Below are positions 16,442 to 26,700 of a stretch of 63,022 bases of DNA, one piece after another. The DNA comes from UBA3839 sp902776985 (GTDB taxonomy: Bacteria; Bacteroidota; Bacteroidia; Bacteroidales; Bacteroidaceae), in NCBI GenBank assembly GCA_902776985.1, contig CACYSD010000010.1, positions 1-63,022 on the forward strand, in the 5' to 3' direction. The stretch's first letter is position 1; each line of letters opens with the position of its first letter. Made by a program: the position numbers and the translations under genes. The notes under the pieces were generated by a model. The model searched no databases and had not been told where the DNA came from. It was given only the letters and a program-made list of their open reading frames with translations.

Positions 16442-18298
16442 ATGGTAAACAGAGAAAAACTCTTCACGGAGTTCCAAGCCCCAACTACGCAGGAATGGCT
16501 CGACAAGATCGAGGTGGACCTGAAGGGTGCGGACTTCCAGAAAAAGTTGGTGTGGAGAACCAACGAAGGCTTTAACGTACAGCCATTCTATCGTCGCGAA
16601 GACCTTGAGGGTCTGAAGACTCCAGATGCACTGCCTGGTGAATTCCCATTCGTTCGCGGCAATAACAAAGACAACAACAAGTGGTATGTTCGTCAGAACA
16701 TCGTAGTGGAAGATGCCAAGGATGCTAATGCCAAGGCTCTCGATATCCTGAACAAGGGCGTCGATTCTCTTGGCTTCCGCATCAAGGGCAAGGATGTGAG
16801 CGCTGCGCTTATTGAGGTTTTGCTCAAGGATATCCGCTGCGACATTGTTGAAGTCAGCTTCCGCACTTGTCCAAAGCACGTGATGGAACTGACAGACATC
16901 CTTGTAGCTTACTATGAGAAGCAGGGCTACGACAAGGAGAAGATTGTCGGTGGCATCGGCTTCGACCCACTGGATGCTATGCTCGTTAAGGGTAAGGATA
17001 CTACAGACCTGCTGGCAGTTCTTCCTCAGCTCGTTGAGAAGCTGAAGGATTATCCTAACCTGCGCTGCGTTATGGTTCACAGTGACACATTGAACAACGC
17101 TGGTGCCTACATTGTTCAGGAACTCGGTTATGCTCTCGCATGGGGAAACGAATATCTGCAGCAAATGGTTGACGCTGGCGTGGATGTTGACACAGCTGCC
17201 AAGAGCATCAAGTTCTACATGGGTGTAAGCGAGAACTACTTCATGGAGATTGCAAAATTCCGTGCTGCTCGTCTGCTCTGGGCACAGATTGTCAAGCAGT
17301 ATGAGCCTAAGTGTGAATGTGTCTGCAAGATGGTAATCAACGCATCTACTTCTATTTACAACCAGACTGTATTCGACTCTTATGTCAACCTTCTGCGTTC
17401 ACAGACAGAGGCAATGAGTGCTGCTCTTGGTGGTGTTCACTCATTGGTGGTAACTCCGTTCGACGTTACTTACGAGAAACCAACAGATTTCTCTGAGCGT
17501 ATAGCGCGCAACCAGCAGTTGCTGATTAAGGAGGAGAGCCATTTCGACCGCATTGTTGACCCATCAGCTGGTTCTTACTTCATCGAGCACCTCACCAACG
17601 CTCTTGCTGCAGAAGGTTGGAAGATCTTCCTCAAGGTAGAAGAGGAGGGTGGTTTCCTCGCTGCTCTGAAGGCTGGTACTGTTCAGGACGACATTAACGC
17701 TACAAATGTAAAGCGTCATGGTGATGCTGCCAAGCGCAAGGAATTCATCCTCGGTACTAATCAGTTCCCTAACTTCACAGAGAAGAGTGAAGGTAAGCGC
17801 GCACTCGACGCTGCGTGCTGCTGCGGCCACAAAGATGATTGCGAGCATCCGTTCAAGAAACTGGAGACAACACGTCTGGCTGCAGACTTCGAAGACCTTC
17901 GCATCCACACAGAGGAGACTAAGGTTCCAACTGCATTCATGCTCACTATCGGTAACTTGGCTATGCGTCAGGCTCGTGCACAGTTCTCTTGCAACTTCCT
18001 TGCTTGTGCCGGCTACAAGGTTATCGACAACCTCGGTTTCAAGACTATAGAGGAGGGTGTTGACGCTGCTCTCAAGGCTGGTGCCGACATCGTAGTGATC
18101 TGTTCTTCCGACGACGAGTATGCTGAATATGCAATTCCTGCATTCAAGTATCTCGATGGACGCGCAATGTTCGTTGTCGCTGGTGCTCCTGCTTGCATGG
18201 AAGACCTTAAGGCTTCAGGCATCGAGAACTATATCCACGTTAAATGCAACGTGCTTGAGACATTGAAAGAATATAATCAGAAACTTGGTATCAACTAA
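16442..18298 (+). CDS. mutA: Methylmalonyl-CoA mutase small subunit
   Basis: The beta subunit of the adenosylcobalamin-dependent mutase that interconverts succinyl-CoA and methylmalonyl-CoA, supporting the succinate-propionate pathway. The 618-residue protein starts MVNREKLFTEFQAPT at 16442. Upstream in-frame codons fall on the promoter. It has the mutase barrel (about 40-480) and a C-terminal B12-like domain that lacks the DxHxxG His, as expected of the non-catalytic subunit (VICSSDDEYAEYA). A Cys-rich patch (CCCGHKDDC, about residue 458) is notable. mutB follows 17 bases later. Confidence 0.95.
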   Translation: MVNREKLFTEFQAPTTQEWLDKIEVDLKGADFQKKLVWRTNEGFNVQPFYRREDLEGLKTPDALPGEFPFVRGNNKDNNKWYVRQNIVVEDAKDANAKALDILNKGVDSLGFRIKGKDVSAALIEVLLKDIRCDIVEVSFRTCPKHVMELTDILVAYYEKQGYDKEKIVGGIGFDPLDAMLVKGKDTTDLLAVLPQLVEKLKDYPNLRCVMVHSDTLNNAGAYIVQELGYALAWGNEYLQQMVDAGVDVDTAAKSIKFYMGVSENYFMEIAKFRAARLLWAQIVKQYEPKCECVCKMVINASTSIYNQTVFDSYVNLLRSQTEAMSAALGGVHSLVVTPFDVTYEKPTDFSERIARNQQLLIKEESHFDRIVDPSAGSYFIEHLTNALAAEGWKIFLKVEEEGGFLAALKAGTVQDDINATNVKRHGDAAKRKEFILGTNQFPNFTEKSEGKRALDAACCCGHKDDCEHPFKKLETTRLAADFEDLRIHTEETKVPTAFMLTIGNLAMRQARAQFSCNFLACAGYKVIDNLGFKTIEEGVDAALKAGADIVVICSSDDEYAEYAIPAFKYLDGRAMFVVAGAPACMEDLKASGIENYIHVKCNVLETLKEYNQKLGIN

Positions 18299-18306
18299 AA
18301 AGGAGG
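18297..18306 (+). promoter_or_regulatory. Strong Shine-Dalgarno site of mutB
   Basis: AAAAGGAGG sits nine bases before the mutB ATG. Most genes in this window show no such site, as is usual in Bacteroidetes. Confidence 0.7.
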
Positions 18307-18315
18307 ACTTGAATT

Positions 18316-20478
18316 ATGCGTAAACAATTTAAAGATATAGATATCTATGCAGGCATCAAGTCGGAAGACGGTGCCAAGTGGCAGAAAGAAAACGGTATTA
18401 CTGCCGACTGGCGTACGCCAGAACAGATTGATATTCAGCCAGTCTATACTAAAGAAGACCTCGAAGGCATGGAACACCTCGACTTCACAGCCGGTATTCC
18501 TCCTTATCTTCGCGGTCCTTATTCAATGATGTATCCGTTCCGTCCGTGGACCATCCGTCAGTATGCAGGTTTCTCTACAGCTGAAGAATCTAACGCATTC
18601 TACCGCCGTAACCTGGCTTCTGGTCAGAAGGGTCTTTCGGTAGCGTTCGACCTACCTACCCACCGTGGTTACGACCCCGACAATGCCCGTGTGGTTGGCG
18701 ACGTTGGTAAGGCTGGTGTAAGTATCTGTTCACTGGAGAACATGAAGGTGCTCTTCAACGGTATTCCTCTCAACAAGATGTCTGTATCAATGACAATGAA
18801 CGGCGGTGTGCTTCCTGTACTCGCTTTCTACATCAACGCAGGTCTTGAGCAGGGTGCCAAACTTGAAGAGATGGCAGGAACAATCCAGAACGATATCCTC
18901 AAGGAATTCATGGTGCGTAACACATATATCTATCCACCCGCATTCTCAATGAAGATTATCGCCGACATCTTCGAGTACACTTCGAAGTTCATGCCTAAGT
19001 TTAACTCTATCTCTATTTCGGGTTACCACATGCAGGAGGCAGGAGCAACAGCCGACATCGAGTTGGCATACACCCTCGCCGATGGTATGGATTATCTCCG
19101 CACAGGTGTGAACGCAGGTATCGACATCGATGCATTTGCTCCACGTCTCTCATTCTTCTGGGCAATCGGTATGAACCACTTTATGGAAATTGCCAAGATG
19201 CGTGCAGGTCGTTTGCTTTGGGCTAAAATCACCAAGATGTTCGGAGCCAAGAATCCTAAGTCTATGGCATTGCGTACTCACTCGCAGACTTCTGGTTGGT
19301 CGCTCACAGAGCAAGACCCGTTCAACAACGTAGGTCGTACTTGTATCGAGGCAATGGCTGCCGTGTTGGGTCACACTCAATCACTCCACACTAACGCTCT
19401 CGACGAGGCTATCGCACTTCCAACCGACTTCTCGGCTCGTATCGCCCGTAATACTCAGATTTATATCCAGAACGAAACCAAGGTCTGCAAGCAGATTGAC
19501 CCATGGGCTGGTTCTTACTATGTTGAGACTCTGACCAACGAACTTGTTCACAAGGCTTGGGAACACATTCAAGAAATCGAGAAACTTGGTGGTATGGCAA
19601 AGGCAATCGAGACTGGTCTGCCAAAGATGCGTATCGAGGAAGCTGCCGCACGTACACAGGCTCGTATCGACTCTGGTGTTCAGACAATCGTCGGTACCAA
19701 CAAGTATCGTCTCGAACACGAAGATCCTATCGATATCCTCGAAGTGGACAATACCGCAGTTCGTCTGCAGCAGGAGGCCGCTCTCAAGGAACTCAGGGCA
19801 AATCGTGACGAGGAAGCTTGCAAGAAGGCTCTTGCCGACATCACAGAATGTGTGCGTGAGTTCAACGAAGGCAAGAAGTCGGAGAACAACCTTCTCGACC
19901 TCGCTGTCAAGGCAGCAGCTCTGCGTTGTACCCTTGGAGAAATTTCAGATGCCTGCGAAGCTATCGTAGGACGTTACAAAGCAGTAATCAGAACTATTTC
20001 AGGCGTGTATTCAGCAGAAAGCAAGAAGGACAAAGCCTTCGAAGAGGCTTGTCAGCTTACAGAGCAATTCGCTCAGAAGAATGGTCGCCGTCCACGTATC
20101 ATGATTGCCAAGATGGGTCAGGACGGACACGACCGAGGTGCAAAAGTTGTTGCAACAGGTTATGCAGACTGTGGATTTGACGTGGACATGGGACCTCTGT
20201 TCCAGACTCCAGCCGAGGCTGCCCGCGAAGCCGTTGAGAACGACGTTGACTGTGTTGGTGCAAGCTCACTTGCAGCAGGCCACAAGACTCTCATTCCTCA
20301 GCTCATTGAGGAACTTAAGAAGCTTGGTCGTGAAGACATCATGGTAATTGCCGGTGGTGTCATCCCTGCACAGGACTACGACTTCCTCTATCAGGCTGGT
20401 GTGGCTGCAATCTTCGGTCCAGGTACCAGTGTTGCCAAAGCCGCCTGTGAAATGATGAATATCCTTTTGGAGGATTAA
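18316..20478 (+). CDS. mutB: Methylmalonyl-CoA mutase large (catalytic) subunit
   Basis: A 720-residue catalytic alpha subunit. The substrate barrel (about 40-560) includes RPWTIRQYAGFSTAEESN and GLSVAFDLPTHRGYD. The C-terminal cobalamin domain has the base-off motif D603-x-H605-x-x-G608 (QDGHDRG), where His605 replaces the lower ligand of B12. A full AAGGAGG Shine-Dalgarno sequence lies at a good distance from the ATG, which is rare in this window and should raise its translation. It forms an operon with mutA and ends at a strong terminator (20495-20534). MeaB and the epimerase are not in the window. Confidence 0.97.
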   Translation: MRKQFKDIDIYAGIKSEDGAKWQKENGITADWRTPEQIDIQPVYTKEDLEGMEHLDFTAGIPPYLRGPYSMMYPFRPWTIRQYAGFSTAEESNAFYRRNLASGQKGLSVAFDLPTHRGYDPDNARVVGDVGKAGVSICSLENMKVLFNGIPLNKMSVSMTMNGGVLPVLAFYINAGLEQGAKLEEMAGTIQNDILKEFMVRNTYIYPPAFSMKIIADIFEYTSKFMPKFNSISISGYHMQEAGATADIELAYTLADGMDYLRTGVNAGIDIDAFAPRLSFFWAIGMNHFMEIAKMRAGRLLWAKITKMFGAKNPKSMALRTHSQTSGWSLTEQDPFNNVGRTCIEAMAAVLGHTQSLHTNALDEAIALPTDFSARIARNTQIYIQNETKVCKQIDPWAGSYYVETLTNELVHKAWEHIQEIEKLGGMAKAIETGLPKMRIEEAAARTQARIDSGVQTIVGTNKYRLEHEDPIDILEVDNTAVRLQQEAALKELRANRDEEACKKALADITECVREFNEGKKSENNLLDLAVKAAALRCTLGEISDACEAIVGRYKAVIRTISGVYSAESKKDKAFEEACQLTEQFAQKNGRRPRIMIAKMGQDGHDRGAKVVATGYADCGFDVDMGPLFQTPAEAAREAVENDVDCVGASSLAAGHKTLIPQLIEELKKLGREDIMVIAGGVIPAQDYDFLYQAGVAAIFGPGTSVAKAACEMMNILLED

Positions 20479-20492
20479 AGACCCACCCCCAA
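20479..20492. repeat. AGACCC repeat fragment after mutB
   Basis: AGACCCACCCCCAA begins directly after the mutB stop codon (TAA, 20476-20478). It looks like a truncated member of the GC-rich repeat family and runs into the terminator. Confidence 0.45.
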
Positions 20493-20494
20493 GA

Positions 20495-20534
20495 ACATAA
20501 AAAACCGTGGATGAAAGTCCACGGTTTTTTATGT
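20495..20534. terminator. Terminator of mutAB
   Basis: A perfect 17-bp inverted repeat, ACATAAAAAACCGTGGA paired with its complement, around the loop TGAAAG. It has a T-rich right arm and A-rich left arm, so it is probably bidirectional (mutB on +, proS on -). Confidence 0.92.
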
Positions 20535-20574
20535 TTACAAGGCTATGTATGCAAACACTCCTCTTCCTAAATAG

Positions 20575-20595
20575 GGCGGGCAGGGGAAGGGTCTT
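20575..20595. repeat. AGACCC repeat fragment after proS
   Basis: On the minus strand the proS stop TAG is followed within one or two bases by AGACCCTTCCCCTGCCCGCC, resembling the start of the GC-rich repeat family. Confidence 0.45.
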
Positions 20596-22077
20596 CTAGT
20601 ACGCCCTTGCGATGATTACTCTGCATTTAGCAGGCTTGCCGCTTACCATGTCGGTACCAGGAGTCTGGTCGAATCCGAACGGAACGCAGCGGATGGTAGC
20701 CTGAGTATCTTCCTTGATACGAGCCTCGGTCTCTTCTGTGCCGTCCCAATGGCAGAGGAAGAAGCCGCCCTGCTTTATGCGCTGCTTGAACTCATCGTAG
20801 TTGTCACATTCGTAGATGCGTTCGTTGCGATAGCTGAGAGCTTTCTGGTAGATGCTCTGCTGGATGTCGCTGAGAAGCTGCTGTACGTGATTCTCGATGC
20901 CGTCGAGGGCAATGGTTTCCTTTTCAAGTGTATCGCGGCGCATAACTTCAACTGTTCCGTTCTCAAGGTCGCGTGCCCCGATTACAAGACGTACAGGAAC
21001 ACCCTTAAGTTCGTAGTCGGCAAACTTGAAGCCAGGACGCTTGTTGTCGGCATTGTCGTATTTCACGCTGATGCCCATGTCGCGAAGTTTTTCCTGCAGC
21101 GGCTGAACACGAGCATTGATTTCTGCCAGCTGTTCTTCGCTCTTGTAGATAGGAATGATAACCACTTGAGTAGGAGCGAGCAGTGGAGGCAGCACGAGCC
21201 CGTTGTCGTCGGAGTGGGTCATGATGAGTGCGCCCATGAGTCGGGTAGAAACACCCCATGATGTAGCCCATGCGTATTCGGGTTTGTTTTCCTTGTTGAG
21301 GAACTGCACGTCGAAGGCACGTCCGAAGTTCTGTCCGAGGAAGTGGCTGGTTCCGCTTTGCAGAGCCTTACCGTCCTGCATCATTGCCTCGATGGTGTAT
21401 GTGTCAAGTGCTCCGGCGAAACGCTCAGTTTCACTCTTCACACCCTGGATGACAGGAACAGCCATGTATTTCTCTGCAAAGTCTGCATAGACGTGTAGCA
21501 TCTGCTTTGCACGTTCTTCTGCTTCCTCACGTGTGGCATGTGCAGTGTGGCCTTCCTGCCAGAGGAATTCGCTTGTGCGGAGGAAGAGACGTGTGCGCAT
21601 CTCCCAACGCATCACATTGCACCACTGGTTGCAGAGGATAGGGAGGTCGCGGTAGGATTTTATCCAGTTCTTGTAAGTGTTCCAGATGATGGTTTCACTT
21701 GTCGGACGGATTATGAGTTCTTCTTCCAACTTAGCTGCAGGGTCGACTACAACTCCGTCATGAGTCTCGTTGGTCTTGAGACGGTAGTGTGTGACAACAG
21801 CACATTCCTTTGCAAAGCCTTCTACGTGTTCAGCTTCGCGTGAGAGGAAAGACTTAGGAATGAGCAGAGGAAAATATGCGTTCTGCACTCCTGTCTGTTT
21901 GAACATGTCGTCGAGGATTCGCTGCATCTTTTCCCAGATGGCGTAGCCGTAGGGTTTGATGACCATACATCCTCTCACGTCCGACTGTTCTGCAAGGTCA
22001 GCTTTCACAACCAGCTGATTGTACCATTCACTGTAGTTCTCGCTGCGTTTAGTGAGTTCTTTTAGTTCTTTTGCCAT
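20596..22077 (-). CDS. proS: Prolyl-tRNA synthetase
   Basis: A class II synthetase charging tRNA-Pro. At 493 residues without an inserted editing domain it is the short eukaryote/archaea-like type usual in Bacteroidetes. The start MAKELKELTKRSENYSEWYNQLV at 22077 is the family N-terminus; further upstream the frame crosses the promoter. Landmarks are motif 2 (RWEMRTRLFLRTSEFLWQEGHTAHAT), the motif 3 area SWGVSTRLMGALIMTHSDDNGLVLPP, and a C-terminal Zn-type domain ending RVIIARAY. Confidence 0.95.
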   Translation of the reverse strand: MAKELKELTKRSENYSEWYNQLVVKADLAEQSDVRGCMVIKPYGYAIWEKMQRILDDMFKQTGVQNAYFPLLIPKSFLSREAEHVEGFAKECAVVTHYRLKTNETHDGVVVDPAAKLEEELIIRPTSETIIWNTYKNWIKSYRDLPILCNQWCNVMRWEMRTRLFLRTSEFLWQEGHTAHATREEAEERAKQMLHVYADFAEKYMAVPVIQGVKSETERFAGALDTYTIEAMMQDGKALQSGTSHFLGQNFGRAFDVQFLNKENKPEYAWATSWGVSTRLMGALIMTHSDDNGLVLPPLLAPTQVVIIPIYKSEEQLAEINARVQPLQEKLRDMGISVKYDNADNKRPGFKFADYELKGVPVRLVIGARDLENGTVEVMRRDTLEKETIALDGIENHVQQLLSDIQQSIYQKALSYRNERIYECDNYDEFKQRIKQGGFFLCHWDGTEETEARIKEDTQATIRCVPFGFDQTPGTDMVSGKPAKCRVIIARAY

Positions 22078-22127
22078 TTTATATATAATGTGTATTACTA
22101 ATATGCGGTTTTTCGCTAAAATTTGTG

Positions 22128-22135
22128 CAAAGTTA
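22128..22135 (-). promoter_or_regulatory. -7 box of proS
   Basis: TAACTTTG on the minus strand, leader about 45 bases. It stands back to back with the ompA promoter 42 bases away. Confidence 0.6.
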
Positions 22136-22177
22136 CAAAAAAATAGTTGAAAAGATTTATTACTTACAAAAAGTTTA

Positions 22178-22185
22178 TATCTTTG
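22178..22185 (+). promoter_or_regulatory. -7 box of OmpA-family lipoprotein gene
   Basis: TATCTTTG; predicted RNA start near 22191, leader about 56 bases to the ATG at 22247. Confidence 0.6.
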
Positions 22186-22246
22186 CACCGAAATATGGAA
22201 TAAGATAATCTCATATACAAACAAACTTAATTAAATTTCAAAACTT

Positions 22247-22972
22247 ATGAAAAATCTGAAAATCTTTGCAATTGCTCTGAGTGCACTTGTTGTGCTTTCA
22301 GGATGTAGTAGTATGAACAGCACTACCAAGGGTGGTATCCTTGGCGGAAGCGGTGGTGCAGTTCTTGGCGGTATCATCGGTAACCTCATCGGTAAGGACA
22401 CTAAGTCTACTCTCATCGGTGCTGCTATCGGTACAGCTGTAGGAACAGGTGCTGGCGTTCTCATCGGTAAGAAGATGGACAAGGCTAAGGCTGCAGCTGA
22501 AGCTATTGATAATGCTACAGTTGAAACCGTTACCGACCACAACGGACTTAAGGCTGTGAAGGTTACTTTCGACTCTGGAATCCTCTTCAAGTCTGGTCAG
22601 AGCACTCTCGATGCTGCTGCCAAGGCTTCATTGAATGACTTCGCAAACAACGTGCTGAAGACAAATACCGACATGGACGTAGCTATCCTTGGTCATACTG
22701 ACAACACAGGTTTCAAGGGTGTTACAAGTGCTGAGGAGAATGCTCGTCGTAACCAGGCACTTTCTCTCTCTCGTGCACAGGCTGTGACTAACTACCTCGT
22801 TTCTCTTGGTGTTAGCCCGTCACAGATTAAGTCTACTGAGGGTATGGGTCAGTCCGATCCTGTAGCCGACAACGCAACAAGCGCAGGTAAGGCACTCAAC
22901 CGCCGAGTTGAAGTTTACCTCTATGCATCAGAGGACATGATCAACAAGGCAAACGCAGGTACTCTCGAATAA
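22247..22972 (+). CDS. OmpA-family peptidoglycan-binding lipoprotein with glycine zipper
   Basis: A 241-residue outer-membrane lipoprotein. The signal peptide ends in lipobox LSGC (Cys20). A Gly-rich zipper region (about 29-75: GGILGGSGGAVLGGIIGNLIG, then AAIGTAVGTGAGVLIG) may insert in or cross the membrane. An OmpA-like domain (about 105-228) then contacts diaminopimelate in peptidoglycan, with ILGHTDNTG and NxxLSxxRAxxVxxYL (here NQALSLSRAQAVTNYL). It resembles YfiB/Pal-like proteins that tie the outer membrane to the wall. A terminator follows at 22990-23030. Confidence 0.93.
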   Translation: MKNLKIFAIALSALVVLSGCSSMNSTTKGGILGGSGGAVLGGIIGNLIGKDTKSTLIGAAIGTAVGTGAGVLIGKKMDKAKAAAEAIDNATVETVTDHNGLKAVKVTFDSGILFKSGQSTLDAAAKASLNDFANNVLKTNTDMDVAILGHTDNTGFKGVTSAEENARRNQALSLSRAQAVTNYLVSLGVSPSQIKSTEGMGQSDPVADNATSAGKALNRRVEVYLYASEDMINKANAGTLE

Positions 22973-22989
22973 TTTACAACTAACTATCG

Positions 22990-23030
22990 CTCCTAATCTC
23001 TTCCCTCGTGGAGAGGTTAGGAGTTTTTTT
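22990..23030 (+). terminator. Terminator of ompA gene, abutting mtgA start
   Basis: CTCCTAATCTCT (22990-23001) pairs with AGAGGTTAGGAG (23012-23023, one G-U), followed by seven T. The mtgA ATG begins just two bases after the T run, so mtgA expression depends on read-through or on a promoter within the stem. Confidence 0.85.
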
Positions 23031-23031
23031 T

Positions 23032-23718
23032 ATGCATCGTTTTCTTCATATACTCAAGTGGGCAGTGGTGGTATTCTTCTGCTTGTCGATTTTCTCCGTA
23101 CTGATATTCAAATGGGTGCCTGTTCCTTACTCTCCGCTTATGTTCATACGTGTGGCTCAGCAGGTGTGGAATGGGCAGGATGTGAAACTCAAGCATGAGT
23201 GGGTACCTCTTGAAGAGATGTCGCCCTATCTGCCCCTTGCCGTTTGGGCAAGCGAAGACCAGCGTTTCTTTGAGCATCACGGTTTTGATTTCGAAGCCAT
23301 AAAGCAGGCTATGAAGGAAGCAGAAGCTGGTGGCCGTCGCAGGGGAGCCAGCACTATCAGCCAGCAGACAGCCAAGAATGTTTTCCTCTGGCCTAGTAGC
23401 GACTGGGTGCGCAAGGGATTTGAGGCATATTTCACAGTCCTTATTGAGTGTGTGTGGGACAAACACCGCATCATGGAAGTCTATCTCAACACCATAGAAA
23501 TGGGCGACGGCATCTATGGAGCAGAAGCCATCGCCCGAGAGCATTTCGGATGTAGCGCCAAGCAACTTACGCGGGAGCAATGTGCTCTGATTGCGGCATC
23601 GCTGCCCAATCCCCGTCGCTTCAACAGCGCCCACCCATCGCGATATATGTATCGTCGTCAGTCACAGATCCTGCGCCAGATGCGTTGTCTCGGCAATCAT
23701 TTCCCCGAAAGAAAATAA
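23032..23718 (+). CDS. mtgA: Monofunctional peptidoglycan glycosyltransferase
   Basis: A 228-residue inner-membrane GT51 enzyme that polymerises lipid II into glycan strands. It has one membrane helix (about 8-28), then the GT51 domain with catalytic Glu in ASEDQRFFEHHGFD and the second motif RRRGASTISQQTAKNVFLW. Further motifs are KHRIMEVYLNTIEMGDGIYGAE and PNPRRFNS. The ATG at 23032 (MHRFLHILKWAVV) is preferred. The frame extends upstream to a GTG at 23008, but that lies in the terminator hairpin. Its 3' end overlaps the convergent pectate lyase gene by 22 bases. Confidence 0.93.
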   Translation: MHRFLHILKWAVVVFFCLSIFSVLIFKWVPVPYSPLMFIRVAQQVWNGQDVKLKHEWVPLEEMSPYLPLAVWASEDQRFFEHHGFDFEAIKQAMKEAEAGGRRRGASTISQQTAKNVFLWPSSDWVRKGFEAYFTVLIECVWDKHRIMEVYLNTIEMGDGIYGAEAIAREHFGCSAKQLTREQCALIAASLPNPRRFNSAHPSRYMYRRQSQILRQMRCLGNHFPERK

Positions 23719-26700
23719 ACATTCCCGTTCTTTATCACTATGCCTTTGGCAGAGGAAGATACTTTGCGACCGCTTAGATCGTAGGTACTGTCTCTGTCAT
23801 TACAGGCATCCGAGTTGAGGCTTTCGATTCCGAGAGCCTTTTCTTTATTTACTACACGGATGCGACCGTTGGTCAGCAGGGTACTGGTGTCCCAGAGTTG
23901 TGTCTCTGAAGGCTGGGCAGGGATGATTGTGGTGAATCCGGTTCCGCTCACTGTGCCCAGCTTGGAGAAGAGGATAAGCTCTGTGTCGTCAGGAATTTCG
24001 GCCGCATTGTTGATATTGAGGACGAGTGTAGCTCCGTTAATGACGCAGGCTCCGGTTATTTCCAAACGGTTGCTGTAACAGCGTGAGTCTTTCCTGGTAA
24101 CGATGAATTCCATCTGCCCGTTCTTGTTGACGGTGAGACCTCCGTTGAGTTTGAGAGTGTATGGGATGAGTGTGCTCGTATCACCTGGGCAGATAGTACC
24201 GCCTTCCTTAATTGTGACTTTCGAACCGATGGTGCCGCGTCCCATAAGCGTTGCTCCGTTGTTCACGGTGTAGGCACCGCCTGTGGTATGTGTGCCGTTG
24301 ACGATGAGACGACCGCCCTCAACGGTTGTGGTTCCCGTGTAGACATTTGTGCCGGAGAGTCTCCAATCACCGCTGCCTTCCTTGACGATGTTTGTAGTGC
24401 CGTCGTATTTGTCAGCGGTATTGCTGGCTTTATTGTTGATTATACCTGCGAAGGTTTCATCGGTGTTCGCACCTCCTATGCGCCAAGTCATCTTGTGACC
24501 TGATGTCTGTTTGCTACAGCCGCCGAGAGTGGAATTGGAAGTGCCGCTGAGTCCGCCTATGTGCAGGTCGCCGTTGGTCTGCCAGTATATCATCATGATA
24601 TTGCCTTTCAGTTCTACCACTCCGTTAGGCATACCTTTGCTGGTGTTTAGCATCAACTGGTTTGACGAACCTACGCCGTCGCCTATGAGTCGTCCGTAGA
24701 ATCCAGTCATGTCGCCTTGCAGGTACTCGCGTACCCATGAGATTCGGAAGTCAATAGTTCCGCTGCCGGTGAACGGACTTTCAATGTAGCAGTTGCGGTA
24801 AGGCTCGAAGACGGAAGTTGTGCCTTCCATAGCCTCTATGGGCATAGTGTATGTGGTGTAGTTGTCGTTGGCGTCCTTTGTAGTGAAGGTTCCTCCGGCG
24901 AGCACCAGTTTGCTGCTCTGACCCAGATTGAGCTTCTTGTCCTCTATGCTTCCGAGATATGCGAGGTGGAGTTTGCCGCCATGCAGAATGGTTGGTCCGT
25001 CGTAGCCGAAGAATGCCGATGAAGTCGGTTGCACAGTACCCTTACCGCCGAATGTGACGCTGCCTGTGCCCTGAATCCTGCCGCTCATGGTGACTGTTGC
25101 TGATGTGTTCTGCACGTCGAATTCTGTGTCGGCATAGAGATTGGCGCTGCGGTTGGTGGAGGTGTTGCCTCCGGTGTAGTTCCATGTGCCGCCGTTCCAT
25201 ATCCAGTTTTGACCGAATTCAGACGACGCACCTATGGCACTTGCCGTTTCTCCGTCTTTCAGCGAGTTGAAGGCGAAGGTGCCATTGTGCAGAACGGTTG
25301 CTCCTGTATATGAATTGGTAGTATTCACGGTCAGAGCGCCTGTGCCTGCCTTGTTGACTGATGTGGAACCTGTGATTGCTCCGTCGCCTTGGATGGTGAT
25401 GTCTGCTGGAGAGTTGAAAACTACGGCTAAGGGGGCTACTTGCTCCTTGACGGTAATGCTGGCGTTGGATTCAGGATTGAAGAGCACTTTGGTTCCGTCT
25501 GTGTAGACATTTCCGTTCCAATTGGCATCGGTAAGGTTCCATTCACCTTCTGCAAGTCCCCAACTAAAGTCGGCTTCGTAGTTGTCCACATCCACCATCT
25601 CCACCTGTTTGGGTTGTGTCTTGGCGGTAAGTATAGCTGTGTAGTCGGAGAAGAGATTTTCACCCTTGTATGCTTTCATTCGAAGCTGATATGTGTTTCC
25701 TTCGGTCATCCCTTTGAGGGTGTAGGCTTCGGTGTCAGCTGCTATGCGGGTTACTTCTTCCCATTTTCCGCCCTTCTGCATTTCCAAGATGAATCCATCC
25801 TCGCCTTCGGTGAAGTCATACCACTGTAGGCTGATGCTCTTGTCGGTTGCAGATGTAGCTGCGAAGAGCACGGGTGTGCGGAGGAATGGGGTACGGTTCT
25901 CCATGCTCAGACTATTTATGTAGTTCTCTATGTTGGCATAGCCGTTGGCAGAAATCACCATTGCATCGTTAAAGTTCGGATTCAGACCATTGGCTGTTTC
26001 CCATGCATCAGGCATACCATCACCGTCGGCATCGGTTGGTTTGGTGAAAGACTTCACCGTCCACGCTGTAGGAGCACCGATAGGAAGCTGGTATTCAGAT
26101 GAGATGATTCCGCCTTCCGTACCGAAGGACTTCACTTGATGCACCATGTAGTAGTCGGCAAGGTCGCGGTATGGTAGCGACGCACCCACTTCAGGCAACA
26201 GTGAGTCTATGAGCTGAACGGCTTTCCAGGCAGGCAGTTCTGGGTAGTTGTAGGGAGAAACCTCGAAGGTAGGTCCTCCGGAGTATTCGCTGTGAGGAAT
26301 CTCGTAGGGGCTGAACACACCGTCTACATTGCGGTCCTGCCAGTTGTCAGCTGCGTAGATATGGTACTTGGCGTTTGCACCGGTCATGGCATTGCCTCCT
26401 CCTGCAGGTCCGTTGATGAAGAGGTTGTTGGTGGCGTTAGCATAGGAATAGCCTTCCGAATCGCCTCCCATTAGGTAGCAGCCGCTCTTCCAGTTGTACA
26501 CCAGACAGTTCACATATTGGTTTGTACCCTTTATCTTGTTGTTGCGGGTATCGTTGTCGCAGTAGAAATTGCGGTAGAGAGAAATACGGTCAGCCTGAAT
26601 CAGCCCTCCGGCAGAGTGGGTGAGGAGCCCCTGACCTACGATGCAGTTGGAGATGGTGATGTCTGCAGGAGCCGTACCCTTGTTATCCCAGTTGATAGAA

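Noticed and set aside
23697..23718. Frameshift or damage at the mtgA/pectate lyase junction
   Set aside because: The 22-base overlap is a normal convergent gene overlap; both proteins end with family-typical C-termini.
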